DNA of 64,000 nucleotides from Peronospora farinosa (taxonomy: Eukaryota > Oomycota > Peronosporomycetes > Peronosporales > Peronosporaceae), in the NCBI GenBank assembly GCA_947646735.1, contig CANTFK010000046.1, forward strand, positions 1 to 64,000. Direction: 5' to 3'. The notes under the pieces were generated by a model. It searched no databases. It was given only the letters and a program-made list of their open reading frames with translations, and had not been told where the DNA came from. Position numbers and translations under genes: made by a program. Positions within the stretch are counted from its first letter, which is position 1, and the number at the start of each line of letters is the position of its first letter. Below are positions 31,563 to 42,959 of this stretch, piece by piece.

Positions 31563-33845
31563 ATGTGGACATTACGCCACGTTGTTCGCCGTGCACTTGT
31601 ATCTTCATCTCCGTACCGTGCACTAACCGCTGCTGCTATTGCACAAGATAAAGTTCCCATTAACAATCTATTTGTGACATCCACGGAGGTGGCCACGAAG
31701 ACGGCACCGGTACTGATTGGTCTGGCCAACACTTTGGAGCAAAAATTTGCCAAAGTCGGATACTTTCGTCCTATTCAGCCAAGTTTTGAGTCTGGCTTGG
31801 CCGATCACCATGTTGAAGTAATGCGTGAGCAGCTGGGACTCTATAAGGACGTGAAACAATTGTACGGCGTGACAAGTGAACGTGCCATTGAAAGCTGGCT
31901 CAATGGAAAGCAAGATGATCTGGTGGAGGAGATATTGGACCGTTATGAACGATGTCGAGAAGGTTATGACTTTATGATCATTGAGGGGTCTCAGATCTCA
32001 AAGCACGAGAGTGCAATGAGTTGGAAGATCAATGTAGACATTGCAAAAGCCATTGGAACTCCAGTGTTGACCATCTCAGATCTTAGTGAGTCAACAAACA
32101 CAAGCGGTGAGTTACTTGAGGAGATCGTGTCCCGTACGGCATTGAACGCTGATCAAGTGGAGGGTGCTGGTCTCGTCTTTATTGGGAATATTGCCAACCG
32201 GGTTTATACGAAAGACCCCACGACTTTACGCGAAGCATTGCGCTCTAAAATGAGCGAGAAGAACTTGCCATTCCTAGGGTTTCTACCGTACGACGAATTT
32301 ATTGCGTCCAAGCGTTTGAACGAGGTGACGCACCAGCTAGGAGCCAAACAGCTCTTTGGTACGAAAGCCATCCCGAATAACGTCGTGGTAACGTCGGCAG
32401 TGGTGGCTACTAGCGCCTTGAAGGACCTGTTTTCGCACCTGAAGAACTACAAAGATGGTGCTCTAGTGATCACGTCGGCAGACCGCTCGGACATTATGCT
32501 GGGTTTAATGGCTTCGCGTTTGCCTGGCATCTTACCAAACGTGTCTGCGATTGTACTGACCAACGGCAGCTACCCACACAGCAACACACAGGAAATTCTA
32601 AAGGGTGTCGAGGCTCTGGACAAGACGGGCCTATCTATTCCAATCTTCTCGGTACCCGAGGACACGTTCACGACGGCTGACAAGTTTTCAAAGGTGTCAA
32701 CAGACATCCTGCCCACGAGTCAGCTTAAAATTGACCGCTCCAAGCAGCTCTTTGATGAGTTCATTGAGAAGGAAAACCTCATTGGTGAGCTGAACGAAGG
32801 TATGGTGGTAAACCGTTCTCCTAAACAGTTTCAGCACTTCTTGTTCAGCAAGTCGCGTGCCGTTCAGCGTCATATTGTGTTGGCGGAGGGTGAAGACATT
32901 CGCGTGCTCCAGGCTGCCGACCAGGTGCTGCGTCAGAACTTGTCGAAAGTAACGATTCTTGGCAACCCAGACGAAATCCACCGTCACGCCAAGTCGCTGA
33001 ACCTTGACTTGTCGCGTGCCAACATTGTGAGCACGGCAGACAGCAACCTACTTGAGAATTACGTCAACGCTTACTATGAGAAGCGGAAACACAAGGGTGT
33101 GACCCGCGAGACGGCCCGTGATGCCGTGCTAGAGGAGACGTGCTTCGCTACTATGATGGTTGAAATGGGTGACGCGGACGGTATGGTGTCGGGTGCCTGC
33201 CACACCACTGCCAACACGATCCGCCCTGCGCTGCAGCTCATTAAGACGACGCCCAACCGTCCAAATGTGTCGAGTATCTTCTTCATGTGTCTTGAGGACG
33301 GCGTACGCATCTACGGTGACTGCGCCGTGAACACGGACCCGAGTGCACAGGATCTAGCGCAGATCGCCGTAACGAGTGCCGAAAGCGCCGAGGCATTTGG
33401 TTTAATTCCGAAGGTGGCGCTGCTGTCGTACGCAACGGGTGACTCGAACTCTGGCCCGATTGTCGACAAGGTACGTGAAGCGACGAAGATAGCGCAGGAG
33501 TTGCGTCCGGACTTGGACATTTACGGTCCGATCCAGTACGACGCTGCGGTGGACAAGTCGATTGCAAAGACGAAACTGAAGGCGATCCCGAGTGGTGCTA
33601 AGGTTGGCGGCCGGGCGAACGTGCTGATTTTCCCAGACTTGAACACAGGCAACAACACATACAAGGCGGTCCAGCAGAGTACTGGTTGCATTGCAATAGG
33701 TCCTATGTTGCAAGGTCTTCGCAAACCCGTGAACGATTTGAGTCGCGGAGCGACAGTGAAGGACATTGTGACGACTGTGGCGATCACTGCAATCCAGGCC
33801 GATCAAGTGATTCGGAAGCGCGAATCCGATGCTCTTGCAGCTTAG
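31563..33845 (+). CDS. pta: Phosphate acetyltransferase, probably mitochondrial
   Basis: 760 residues, single exon. It interconverts acetyl-CoA and acetyl phosphate (EC 2.3.1.8), normally paired with acetate kinase. The first about 25 residues (MWTLRHVVRRALVSSSPYRA) are basic and Ser/Ala-rich without acids, as in a mitochondrial leader. Then follow the BioD-like N-terminal P-loop-family domain (about 30-240; FRPIQPS, DFMIIEGSQ), the DRTGG domain (about 250-370) and the catalytic PTA domain (about 430-750) with GEDIRVLQAA, ADGMVSGACHTTANTIRP, CAVNTDPSAQDLAQIA and GDSNSGPIVDKVREA. Length and order match the long bacterial form. Pta is rare in eukaryotes, and this three-domain form points to bacterial ancestry. 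Base composition is more GC-rich than the surroundings. Intact and likely functional. Confidence 0.95.
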   Translation: MWTLRHVVRRALVSSSPYRALTAAAIAQDKVPINNLFVTSTEVATKTAPVLIGLANTLEQKFAKVGYFRPIQPSFESGLADHHVEVMREQLGLYKDVKQLYGVTSERAIESWLNGKQDDLVEEILDRYERCREGYDFMIIEGSQISKHESAMSWKINVDIAKAIGTPVLTISDLSESTNTSGELLEEIVSRTALNADQVEGAGLVFIGNIANRVYTKDPTTLREALRSKMSEKNLPFLGFLPYDEFIASKRLNEVTHQLGAKQLFGTKAIPNNVVVTSAVVATSALKDLFSHLKNYKDGALVITSADRSDIMLGLMASRLPGILPNVSAIVLTNGSYPHSNTQEILKGVEALDKTGLSIPIFSVPEDTFTTADKFSKVSTDILPTSQLKIDRSKQLFDEFIEKENLIGELNEGMVVNRSPKQFQHFLFSKSRAVQRHIVLAEGEDIRVLQAADQVLRQNLSKVTILGNPDEIHRHAKSLNLDLSRANIVSTADSNLLENYVNAYYEKRKHKGVTRETARDAVLEETCFATMMVEMGDADGMVSGACHTTANTIRPALQLIKTTPNRPNVSSIFFMCLEDGVRIYGDCAVNTDPSAQDLAQIAVTSAESAEAFGLIPKVALLSYATGDSNSGPIVDKVREATKIAQELRPDLDIYGPIQYDAAVDKSIAKTKLKAIPSGAKVGGRANVLIFPDLNTGNNTYKAVQQSTGCIAIGPMLQGLRKPVNDLSRGATVKDIVTTVAITAIQADQVIRKRESDALAA

Positions 33846-34330
33846 CTGTAAATGATGCTGGTGGAGGAAGCATTGAATCTCGCGGCGCGAACGAAGTGTC
33901 AAAGGCACTAGAAACAACAAAAGGCAGGCGTTTTTTCGGCTGGTGCGTTGGATGGATACGGGGCCGGCAATGGAGTGCTTGTTCTCACAGCAATGTAAAT
34001 AATGTAAGTACCTTTGTCTGCTGTGTTTGCTCTTGATGTTACCAGAATTACTATCGTGGCATTCGCACCAACGATCTCCAGCTCGTACCACACTGTAAAA
34101 TATGCGAAAAGATATGTTCGCTGATTGTAAATGAAACCATTACTAGGTGACTTTGAGGCTAATACGAAAGGAACATGCTATTGTTCCTTTGTATGGAAAT
34201 TACCGTTTCAACCCACCGAGAAATTTCTGGTCAGTTGACCCACATGATTACACTGGACTTCGGCACCAATATCGTAATCAATCGACCTCAGTCACCTTAG
34301 ATGGCTACACCACCTTCAACATCTCAGCAG

Positions 34331-35899
34331 CTACAATCGCGGGGCCACGTCGTCTGATGGCGGAGCTGGTATGAAGGGCTTGCGGGGTGGATTCAAACTG
34401 GCTGGAGCCGGAAGTGAATCAGGTGTGGCATGCTGCTTCTGCGAGGCCAGTGCATCCACCTTTTCCTGCACACGACGACCGTAATGGGGATCACATTCGG
34501 TGAAATTGGCAATAGCTCGAGCCTGGACAGGTTGGGACGCGTTCACTAATGAGGCGGCAATGTTGTCCGTAAGATGTTCACGAGCTGCATCGTCTAGTAT
34601 TTTGCGGTAAAACTCGCCGACTTGCGAATAATTGTCATCGTCATGGGTCGAGTACTTGTTCACCATCGAATGGTTGCCTTGGTAAGCGCGATAGCGCAGC
34701 GTCGTGTTTTCAGGCGGCCCATTCTTGCTATTTGGAAAATAGTTGGGCGTGTCGTTCATGTTACCATTAATGGCCATGAAGCCGTCACGTTGGTACGTTT
34801 GCGGCACTTGAAGAGGTCGATTAACTGGAATCTGATTGTAATTGGTACCAAGACGATAACGATGCGCGTCCGGGTAGGAGAATAGACGACCCTGCAGCAT
34901 CTTGTCGGGCGACGGCTCAATACCTGGTACCATGTTCGACGGGGAGAAAGCAAGCTGCTCAATTTCTGCAAAGTAGTTGCTTGGATTACGATTGAGGACG
35001 AGACGACCCACTTCAATGAGCGGATACTTGGAGTGAGACCAGACCTTGGTTACATCAAAAGGATTCATTGTCTCGTTAGCCGCTTGCTCTGGAGTCATGA
35101 CTTGAATGTACAGTGTCCACGAGGGGTATTTTTTAGTATCAATAGCCTCGTACAGGTCACGAATAGCATAATCTGGGTCAGAACCAGCTAGTTCTGCTGC
35201 TTTTTCCACTGGCAAGTTTCGAATACCTTGATCAGTTTTAAAATGATATTTGACATATGTAGTCTCACCTTCAACGTTCACATTTGTAAATGTATGACTA
35301 CCATAGCCATTCATAAAGCGAAATCCATCAGGAATTCCACGATCCGTGAATAAGAAGCTTTGTTGATGCAAAGTCTCTGGTCTTAAAGAGAAAAAGTCCC
35401 ACATCATATCAGCATCTTTCAAATGTGTACTAGGGAGTCTCTTTTGGGTATGAATAAAGCTTGGAAAGAGCATCGGATCTCGTATAAAAAAGATGGGCGT
35501 ATTATTCCCTACAAGATCCCAATTGCCTTCTTCCGTGTAAAATTTAATGGCAAAACCTCGTGGATCACGCACTGTATCGGCGCTGCCTTGTTCCCCACCC
35601 ACTGCTGAGAAACGAATGGCTACAGGTGTGCGTTTGCCAACACTATTGAACAGTTTGGCACTGCAGAATTTGGTGATATTAGTGTGCGTTACTTCAAAGT
35701 AGCCAAAAGCACCACCGCCTTTAGCGTGGACCACACGTTCCGGAATACGTTCACGATCAAAGTGAGCCATGTGGTCAATGAATGCAAAATCTTCTACTAA
35801 GAGAGGACCCATGGGGCCAGCGGTGGCTGACGCTGTGAGGCCATGAAGAGGGATTGGCGCACCAGTGCTCGTGGTAGCGGTGTTGCACTTCTGCGTCAT
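34331..35899 (-). CDS. Monofunctional haem catalase
   Basis: 522 residues from the ATG at 35899; the frame stays open upstream to 35962 but with only a GTG at that end, and the second copy at 63882 breaks upstream of the same ATG, so 35899 is preferred. It breaks down hydrogen peroxide (EC 1.11.1.6). Visible: the active-site signature [15 protein letters not shown] with the catalytic His, [12 protein letters not shown] with the catalytic Asn, and the haem-ligand signature [14 protein letters not shown] with the proximal Tyr. Length matches small-subunit eukaryotic catalases. The C-terminus is PRL, at best a weak peroxisomal targeting tripeptide. It is convergent with pta (stops about 485 bases apart). 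Intact. Confidence 0.95.
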   Translation of the reverse strand: MTQKCNTATTSTGAPIPLHGLTASATAGPMGPLLVEDFAFIDHMAHFDRERIPERVVHAKGGGAFGYFEVTHTNITKFCSAKLFNSVGKRTPVAIRFSAVGGEQGSADTVRDPRGFAIKFYTEEGNWDLVGNNTPIFFIRDPMLFPSFIHTQKRLPSTHLKDADMMWDFFSLRPETLHQQSFLFTDRGIPDGFRFMNGYGSHTFTNVNVEGETTYVKYHFKTDQGIRNLPVEKAAELAGSDPDYAIRDLYEAIDTKKYPSWTLYIQVMTPEQAANETMNPFDVTKVWSHSKYPLIEVGRLVLNRNPSNYFAEIEQLAFSPSNMVPGIEPSPDKMLQGRLFSYPDAHRYRLGTNYNQIPVNRPLQVPQTYQRDGFMAINGNMNDTPNYFPNSKNGPPENTTLRYRAYQGNHSMVNKYSTHDDDNYSQVGEFYRKILDDAAREHLTDNIAASLVNASQPVQARAIANFTECDPHYGRRVQEKVDALASQKQHATPDSLPAPASLNPPRKPFIPAPPSDDVAPRL

Positions 35900-36146
35900 G
35901 GGTGGATGATCAGATGTGGGTCGGGTGGTAAAATCAAGAATGATGGATTGTAGATCAGCCACGGAATGGTGTGGTTTACATATGTCTGCAATATAAAGGA
36001 TACGTATTTGATAAGTTGCAGTTCTGATGAAGTTTGCTATTGCAACTGTATTTTGCTGTTTTATACGAACGTTAAATAAAAATAAAACTTATTGCTAATG
36101 TCATATTTCCTGAACATGTTATTAACAAAATAAGGTTTGCACAATT

Positions 36147-36235
36147 TCACGTACCTTGCGAATAATCGTGCCAGAGTTCGAGTCTTCCATTGCATACGAC
36201 AGCATAGGTCGTGCATTCCACGACCAAGATATAAT
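36147..36235 (-). pseudogene. Small phosphate acetyltransferase-like fragment
   Basis: On the minus strand the frame reads [20 protein letters not shown], closely matching LLSYATGDSNSGPIVDKVRE of the pta gene at about 33420-33480; at DNA level the word GCCAGAGTTCGAGTC and its neighbours are shared. Only about 90 bases match. It sits upstream of catalase, in opposite orientation to pta, and directly beside one arm of the inverted repeat at 36246. It is a duplicated scrap, not a gene. Confidence 0.65.
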
Positions 36236-36245
36236 CACAAGATTT

Positions 36246-36883
36246 GGTGCTGGACCTTCATGGCCGCACTCTATTGTTACGATGGCGACATGCCAAATTG
36301 CTCGAGAAAGCACCACTATTTTTCATTTATCTAATCATGCATACTTTAAAGCGTTATTATTTTTGTGTTCAGGTGCCGTTATTCATGCAATGGGTGATGA
36401 ATAAGATATCCGAAAAATGGGTGGTTTACAATGTATAAAAATTTATAAAAAAAGGTTGGTAAAATAGGTGATGTAATTTTAATTTCTGCTTAAAAATTAC
36501 ATTTAAATCAAAAAAATAAAAATAGTTAAGGCGATAAAAATGGCAAAAATATACGCGATAACTGGTAATATTAGCTATCGCATATATTATTTATATATTA
36601 TTTTTTAACTTATAAAATAATGAATTATCATGTGATTAGTGGGACTCGAACCCACAAAGTTTACTTGGAAAATACAAGATTTACCAATTAATCTTGTCGA
36701 CCCGTCAAGTGGACCGGATGCCGCAATAGGAGGCCTTGAAAGCTCCTTTAGCTGTGTAAATATCTTTGATTGGAGCCGCGGTACCCTTACAATACCCAAA
36801 CTGCTCGAAAAAGTGGTGCTTTCTCGAGCAATTTGGCATGTCGCCATCGTAACAATAGAGTGCGGCCATGAAGGTCCAGCACC
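36246..36883. repeat. Perfect 72-bp inverted repeat with 494-bp spacer
   Basis: Positions 36246-36317 and the reverse complement of 36812-36883 are identical over 72 bases (word: GGTGCTGGACCTTCATGG). The spacer is AT-rich with no gene. Such perfect arms imply recent formation or gene conversion. It could be a foldback element or a by-product of an inverted duplication with the adjoining pta scrap. Confidence 0.85.
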
Positions 36884-37289
36884 AATCCCAAATTACCCTA
36901 CCATTATCGATAACAGCAAGCTTGTAGTCACAACAATAAAGAAAATGAGCCAGTTGTAGGGTCTACAATATGTGGCGAGTGTAACACAAAAGGCCAATGT
37001 CGTGGGTCATACAGTATTTAACCTTACAATTGGATGAATTAGACCCACGTTTAAGTTCTATCCAAATTTTGAAATGATATAACGTCTTTTTGTTTTTTTT
37101 AGCGACAGTCGCTGTAAAAGGATTTGTCCAATAATATTTTTTACTTATATTTTTTCAAATCTCAGGGAGATTTGTGATGGCTAGCGCACCATATATATTA
37201 TGTCTTTAGCGGCTGTTTTCTGGCTAGTCTTCTTGGCATTTATTTCTACCGCCTTTTCGTCGGATGTATCATACTCGATATTAAGAAAT
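36884..37289. other. No gene seen
   Basis: AT-rich spacer between the inverted repeat and the gypsy 3' LTR; only short frames of no recognisable content. Confidence 0.5.
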
Positions 37290-37599
37290 TGTAACGGGAT
37301 AAGGTCTTACACTAAAAGGGCGTTGAGGAAGCGCTCTCAATTAACTCGTAAATATAACTCTGTTTTATTTTCGTTTCATTTTAATTCGCAGGAAAAGTGC
37401 GAATATGTTCCCTAGCTCATGGGAACCACTCAATATGGAAGTCAATTTATTATTGGTTAAATTATTGGGTATGGCATTCCAATAATAAACCAATAATAAA
37501 ATGACGCGTAGTATCCGCTAATCGGATACTGCCCTATGCCTACTTATGTAATTATGTATTATTCCTATAACTACTTATGTAATAGGTTGCCTAATTACT
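37290..37599 (-). repeat. 3' LTR of gypsy element D
   Basis: Nearly identical to 49654-49974 apart from a few substitutions and about 10 bases missing near the left end. On the minus strand it is preceded by AAAGAGGGGGGTGA, a polypurine tract, so it is the 3' LTR. Together the pair bounds a 12.7-kb compound element. The flanking bases do not form a clear target duplication (GAAAT against AATTT). Confidence 0.9.
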
Positions 37600-37859
37600 T
37601 CACCCCCCTCTTTAAGTTCTGCTTACGACAACGTAAGCACATAACATAAAAATGATTCTTTTTTATCAAAAGTGCTGCGACACAACCTCGGACCTGCTCA
37701 GTGACATACAACTGAGCAGCATGACCCTGGTCGCGCGCGCAAGGATATATATATGACGGCAACAAGCGTACGATCTGCAGGGAGCAAACACCGCAAGTCA
37801 CGGACGCGCACTTGATCCCGTGGACGCTATACAGTTTTATCGGCGCAAATCAATCTGAA

Positions 37860-38778
37860 AATGCCTGAACTCATAACGAAGATCTTTATTCGCGATCATT
37901 CCGTTCGTGCAGTGATTAACCACTGATTTCTTGATCGTGATGTCGCTGGTTTGATCCCCAAGTGCGCCAAATTTGATTCGCTATGACATTCACATAGTCG
38001 CAAATACCATCCATGTTTTCTCAAGCCTCATTATAAATCTCGGAACCGCTCGGGGAATCGTCGTCGTAGTTCTGTTGCTCGCGAGCATCATGGCTCGCGA
38101 GGTTGGGGCTGGAATCGGTAGCAACCCTCGCTATCGCCGTCTTCCGACGCGACTCATAATGCTCGACCACGTCTGGAACATCCCGAGCCAGCATACTTCG
38201 AGGTCCCCATGTATCGTCCGCCGGCGAACATCCCAATCAGCAAACCCTGTAATGTTTCTCGACGTGGTTTTTCGTCGGCCCCGAGTGATTACTCGGCGCA
38301 TAAGCCTTATGATCCTCGTGATCGATATTCCGGTCGACAATCCCGCGTCGCGTAACCGATGCATCAATTAAGGGAGGAGGAGCATCACGACGAAAAATCT
38401 CTGGCATTGAGCGCCACTTCGCACAATCAGACGCCTGTACAGTCGAACGACGAGATGCGTCTTCTTTGCGCCGAAATTGAAGAGTCGAAGAACGCCCAAC
38501 TTGAACCTAGCGAGATGGCTGAGAGAGCTCAAGATCGTGCGGATGCTGCGACTGAGGCTGCTGAGAGGACTCGACGTGAGCAGCTGGTACTGGTTGAGCG
38601 CCTACGTCAACTTGAGACGACTGCGTTCCTAGGACCCCAGCAGATCGAGTCTGTACGCGTTCGGGCAGGACTTGGACCCAGTCGTCGTCAGCGTCGTCGT
38701 CAAGGGATGTCGGATTTTGAGCCGGCACAGAAGAGCGGGGAAGATTCGAAGGTAGATCCGCCGGTAGGTAGGCTTTGA
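37860..38778 (+). pseudogene. Antisense ORF (aORF) region of gypsy element D
   Basis: Plus-strand coding-like frames lie between the minus-strand integrase and the minus-strand 3' LTR, as in element H. An arginine/serine-rich stretch around 38040-38200 appears in shifting frames. An open frame at 38359-38778 then gives a long helix (MRLLCAEIEESKNAQLEPSE, RTRREQLVLVERLRQLE) and a basic tail. It overlaps the last part of the integrase frame antisense. No family recognised. The N-terminal half is badly decayed. Confidence 0.4.
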
Positions 38779-39930
38779 AGCGCCGACGTAGAACTTCGGG
38801 TGCAAACGCATAGATGTAGGTATGTCTAGCGTGTAAGCGTCACCATGCACCTTAACAACCCGAAATGGCCCAATAAATCTTGGCGCTAACTTATTAGCGC
38901 CCAAATTCATCACTAAGGTGTTCGGCAATCCACTTGTTGATAACAATACTCTCTCACCTTCTCGAAATATCAACATATTCTTTCGACCTCTTCTGTATGC
39001 ATTCTCCTTTTGCTTGTCGACTGCCTCTTGTAATGCATCACGCAAAAAGGGATCTTTAAACAAATCCGCCCGCACAGGCAATAAATCCTCTTTAGGAGCA
39101 AAAAAAGCAACGGGAGACGCGATGGAAAGCATCGCGTCAGGAGTCGATATGCCGTTAGCCGCAAAATTACCAGTATTAGGTGCGACCTTATTTTCATCGT
39201 AATCCATCATCAATAGTTTCGGCGCAATTCCATCGGTAGATACTCCCCCACCAAGCTTGGAGACAGGGTACTCTGAAGCTGAGAGAGCAAGTAGTGCCGG
39301 AACGCGAGGATGCCTCGCGTTGTTCACGAAAAAGGGCGTCAACCCGGTTGACGCATGGACAGCATTGTTGATTGCAAACTCTGCAAGTGGAAGAAACGAA
39401 CTCCATGACGAGAACGATGTTGCATAACTGCGCAAGGCATCGGCGAGCACGCTCCGTTTAACCATCCGTCTCTGGATGGGTCGCCGTATACATAAGCAAC
39501 CGCGTGCCTAGTAGCTGTAATAATTCGGCCCAGAAAGCCGAAGTGAAACGCGGGTCACGGTCCGAAACAATAGATTCTGGCAAGCCGTGATGCCTAAAGA
39601 TAAGATCAATGAAGATCTTCGCTATCATCTCCACCGTAATGCTGGCGGAGACCGGAGCAAAATGAACCAATTTGCTGTACGCCCGTGCGTTTATGTTCAT
39701 CCGGTTTCATTCCAAAATTAAAATTCATACTGAACGAGCGCCAGGCTTCCGTAGCAATCGGAAGTGGACGCAATGGAGCTTGTGAAGACGGCGCGGTCTT
39801 CACACGCTGGCAGGTTTCACAGGAGCGCACCCATTTCGGATGTACTTAAACATTCGCGGCCAGAAAAACACGCGAGAAATGGCCGCAAACGTCTTTTTGC
39901 AACCAGGTGATAGCCAGCTGGACTTTCGTA
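38629..39930 (-). pseudogene. Gypsy element D integrase, disrupted
   Basis: Minus-strand frames show the zinc-binding end (CGHFSRVFLAANV region, then MRSCETCQRVKTAPSSQ), the core (LVHFAPVSASITVEMIAKIF, SIVSDRDPRFTSAFW, THPETDG), EFAINNAVHASTGLTPFFVN, and the C-terminal half with GANKLAPRFIGPFRVVKVHG and LHPKFYVG. Frame changes occur near 39830, 39700 and 39465, and a deletion affects the start of the core. The zinc-binding start is cut by the insertion of element E at about 39930. Confidence 0.85.
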
Positions 39931-40206
39931 AAAAAAATAATCCATTGCTACAATTTAAAATTCTTACATTGTAGCGTCGGTTTATCCCACCCCCCGACGC
40001 GAGACAATAGACATCGCCGATGAGGGCTCCGAGTTCTCGATCCAGTCAAACGGGGGTCTGAACGCATTCGAGGTCACAGTCAAGTCGGCAACGCTGCCCA
40101 AGGAACGACGCCTGCGACACCGCGCGAGTTTGTCCGCGTCAGCCAACCTCGCTTCCGAGGCAGTACTGCATGCAGTGGGGACCACAATCTAAGCGCCTTG
40201 CAAAAT

Positions 40207-41410
40207 TTCAACGATGGAATCAAAGAGATAAGTATCTGTATTTAGGTATAGTACTCGAACACGAGGCGTTGCACGCCTACACTGAGGCGTTTTCTAGCGT
40301 CACGGGCGTCGATAATGATGACCAATATGACCTCGCCATGTAGATGCTGGGCCTGATTTTCGTACTGGGTAACTACTGTTAGCGTTTGGAGGAAGTCATC
40401 TACATGATGTTCAAGAAAAGCACCAAGTCCGTCGCATCCCTACATCTTCGCATGATGAAATGGTACGGATTCTACAGAACTTACCAGAGGGTTCTTTTGG
40501 CTTCGATGAATCCACTCAAATACGGTACTTTAAGTGAGCCATGTCAAGCGAGTGAAAACGCGCCTAAGATATGAGCGAGATTGACCTGATTACCATGATG
40601 CAAGCTGTTCAATACTTTCAACGACTAGAAGCGTCTAAATTTCGTCAGATGAACGAGAGAAGCCCTCGCAACGGCATTGCAACATCTAACAAGGTCCCTC
40701 GGCCAGTCAACAACAGGTCAAGTCCGCGAATGGACAAGGTAGACGAGGTGGACGGACTAATGGTGGTAGTTTTCATCGTGACAAGGATGGCAAAAGAGAT
40801 AACACGATCGAGAAGGACAACAGGTGGGTCAGCTATCATAGGACGTCTTCACATAGCGATGTTGAGTGCTTGACGCATCAGAATAAAGCACCGACAATGA
40901 GATTTAATGGACGCTAAGCAAAACGTGCTGAGGCTACACAGGGTGAAGAAGCTACTTCTAATTACCCGTGCAGTGACGAAGAGTGCGAAAATGAAGAGTA
41001 CAAGGTGGTTATTCACATGCTGGAGACGTAACCTAAACAGCCACCGCCAATGCGCTTGCGTATCCGTATATCCAAGGCCAAGGAGGAACACCTTGCATTG
41101 GTCGATTCAGGATGTTCAACCAGTTTTATCAACGGTAGCCTGTTAAAAATAAACCAGATGCTCGGTTACAAGCTACAAACATCGACAGTAACGTTCTAGC
41201 AAGTGGACGGAAGTGTGAAGAGTAATGGGTCAACGCAGCAAGTTCCGCTTTCCGACATTAAACGCGAGTTCCCTCATAACTCACAGCTCTGCAGTGATAC
41301 CCAATGCGAAAAACGAGATTATTATTGGTCGAAACTTGCTTAGTGCGTTATACATGATAGTCAGCTTTCGCGATGCGCAAATTGAATGGCCGGAAACAAC
41401 TGCAAACTGA
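40207..41410 (+). pseudogene. Gypsy element E gag and protease, disrupted
   Basis: Plus-strand element nested in D. Gag-like pieces lie at 40386-40873 (LHLRMMKWYGFYRTYQRVLL, EASKFRQMNERSPRNG). The protease active site reads LALVDSGCSTSFINGSLL near 41085-41140 (D-S-G), and its distal motif EIIIGRNLLSALYMIV at about 41315. Many stops. Element E runs from about 39930 to 44370; its own LTRs were not resolved. Confidence 0.65.
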
Positions 41411-41459
41411 ACCTAGGCTACAAGCGTTCACCTCTTGAAGTCGTTGAACCTAGCTATGA

Positions 41460-42867
41460 TGAGCTCAAGGAGATCAACCAGACTTCCGTGGAACCAACCG
41501 ACCTTTTGGGTGATGCTTAAGTTCATCCATACGTGCGAAATCAGTCTATTGAGCTGCTTACGGAGTACCAGGATCTGTATAACGGCCGCCTTGTCAAGAT
41601 GAAATTACCAAACTATTAACTCCCTATTGCGAAAAATTACACGCAGGTACATGCGAAACCGTATCCTATTTCTCGCAGTCAAGAACAAGCAGCTCGCGAC
41701 GAGATCTAGTGTCGGATTAAACTTGATGTGCTTGAGAGAATTTACTACTCTAAGATGGCCTCTCCAACCTTCTTTCTTCCCAAGCCAGATATGAGTCTTC
41801 GACTCATCATCGACTTCTGCAGTCTCAATAAGTTTTTTGAAGCGCATTCCATATTACGTGCCGGTTATCCGTAGCGACTCGAGGGATCTAAGGTTTTCTC
41901 GACTTTTGATGCGAATATGGGAAACTACGCGCGACAGCTAGCTCCAGAGAGTCGACCTCTTACTGCATTCTGTCTGCCGTTTGGTAAATATCAGTACAAG
42001 CGTTTGCCCATGGGAATTTTAATGGCACCTGACGAATACTAGTCTAGCATGATAAAGATTCTTAGAGACTTTAAATTTGTTATTATTTGCCTGGATGACA
42101 TCCTTGTGTTTTTTCGTACGATCGAAGACCATCGCGAGCACATAAGAATTGTGTTTGAGCGTCTGCATTATATTAACATCACGTTGAACGACCGCAAATG
42201 TCGTGTCTTATATTCAGACGTCTTTTTGTGGTTTGTACTGAGCGAAGAAGTAACAAAGCCGGAGGATAAAAAGATTTGCGCGATCGAACAGCTTGCAGTT
42301 CCCAAAAATAAACGCCAGTTACGAATATTTCTTAGGAATGATTAACTGCTATTGTGAGATTTTGCGCAATATGTCGGCGTTGCTTAAACGGCTTACCAGA
42401 TTGAAGTCGAACAAAGTTCCCTTCATATGGAATTCGACATAAAACAACTTTTTCGAAGGAATTGAGAAAGAGTTGTCTTATTCCATACTATTGTCCTACC
42501 CGGACTATAGTAAACCTTTTGAGCTGTTCGTGAATGCAAGCGGCAAAATTCTGGCGGCATTATCCAGCAGAATGACAAGATTTTCGCCTATTATTCTCGA
42601 ACCTTGACGGCCGCGTAGCAGAACTATACGACGATGGAATTGGAACTGCTCTCTGTGGTTGAAATTCTGAAAGAATACCGAGCGATGTTACTTGGGTTCC
42701 CAATTGTGGTTCACATCGACCACAAGAATTTAATCTACCCGACGGAGAACTCTTTGCGCGAAAAGAGGTGTAAACTTCTTCTATCAAAGTATCGACTCGC
42801 GTGCATGTACATTCCAGGAAGAAACAACATCGGTGCTGATATCTTTTTCGCGATTGCTATTGTGTGA
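41460..42867 (+). pseudogene. Gypsy element E reverse transcriptase and RNase H, disrupted
   Basis: Pieces in order: HAKPYPISRSQEQAARDE, a TAG where a sense codon is expected, VLERIYYSKMASPTFFLPKP, FCLPFGKYQYKRLPMG, another TAG after APDEY, then the catalytic CLDDILVFF at about 42088-42115 and HREHIRIVFERL. RNase H follows with MELELLSVVEILKEYRAMLL (42634) and LACMYIPGRNNIGAD. The RT lineage differs from that of D (LDDIL rather than FDDVF). Several stops replace CAG or CGA codons. Confidence 0.8.
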
Positions 42868-42959
42868 TGGGGTCAAGTACTCCGAGGATGAAGTCGACGC
42901 GGAGGTGGAAGCAATGGTGACAGATGTAAACTTAATCGAATGTGGTGTTTCTGGACACT

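Noticed and set aside
31563..33845. Bacterial contamination as source of pta
   Set aside because: It is followed by an intact eukaryotic-type catalase, a pta-derived scrap lies nearby, and the gene has a mitochondrial-type leader; the island also holds an intron-bearing Gaa1.
33402..34091. 229-codon minus-strand frame opposite the pta 3' end
   Set aside because: Shadow of the pta coding frame; composition and overlap with conserved pta codons argue against it.
33986..34130. Possible small intron with GTAAGT...TTACCAG downstream of pta
   Set aside because: Only 43 bases and the flanking frames show no protein signal; probably 3' UTR sequence.
36640..36712. tRNA-like sequence on the minus strand (GTGGGTTCGAGTCCCAC arm and a D-arm-like hairpin)
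   Set aside because: The acceptor stem does not pair and the anticodon loop lacks U at position 33; a T-arm look-alike only.
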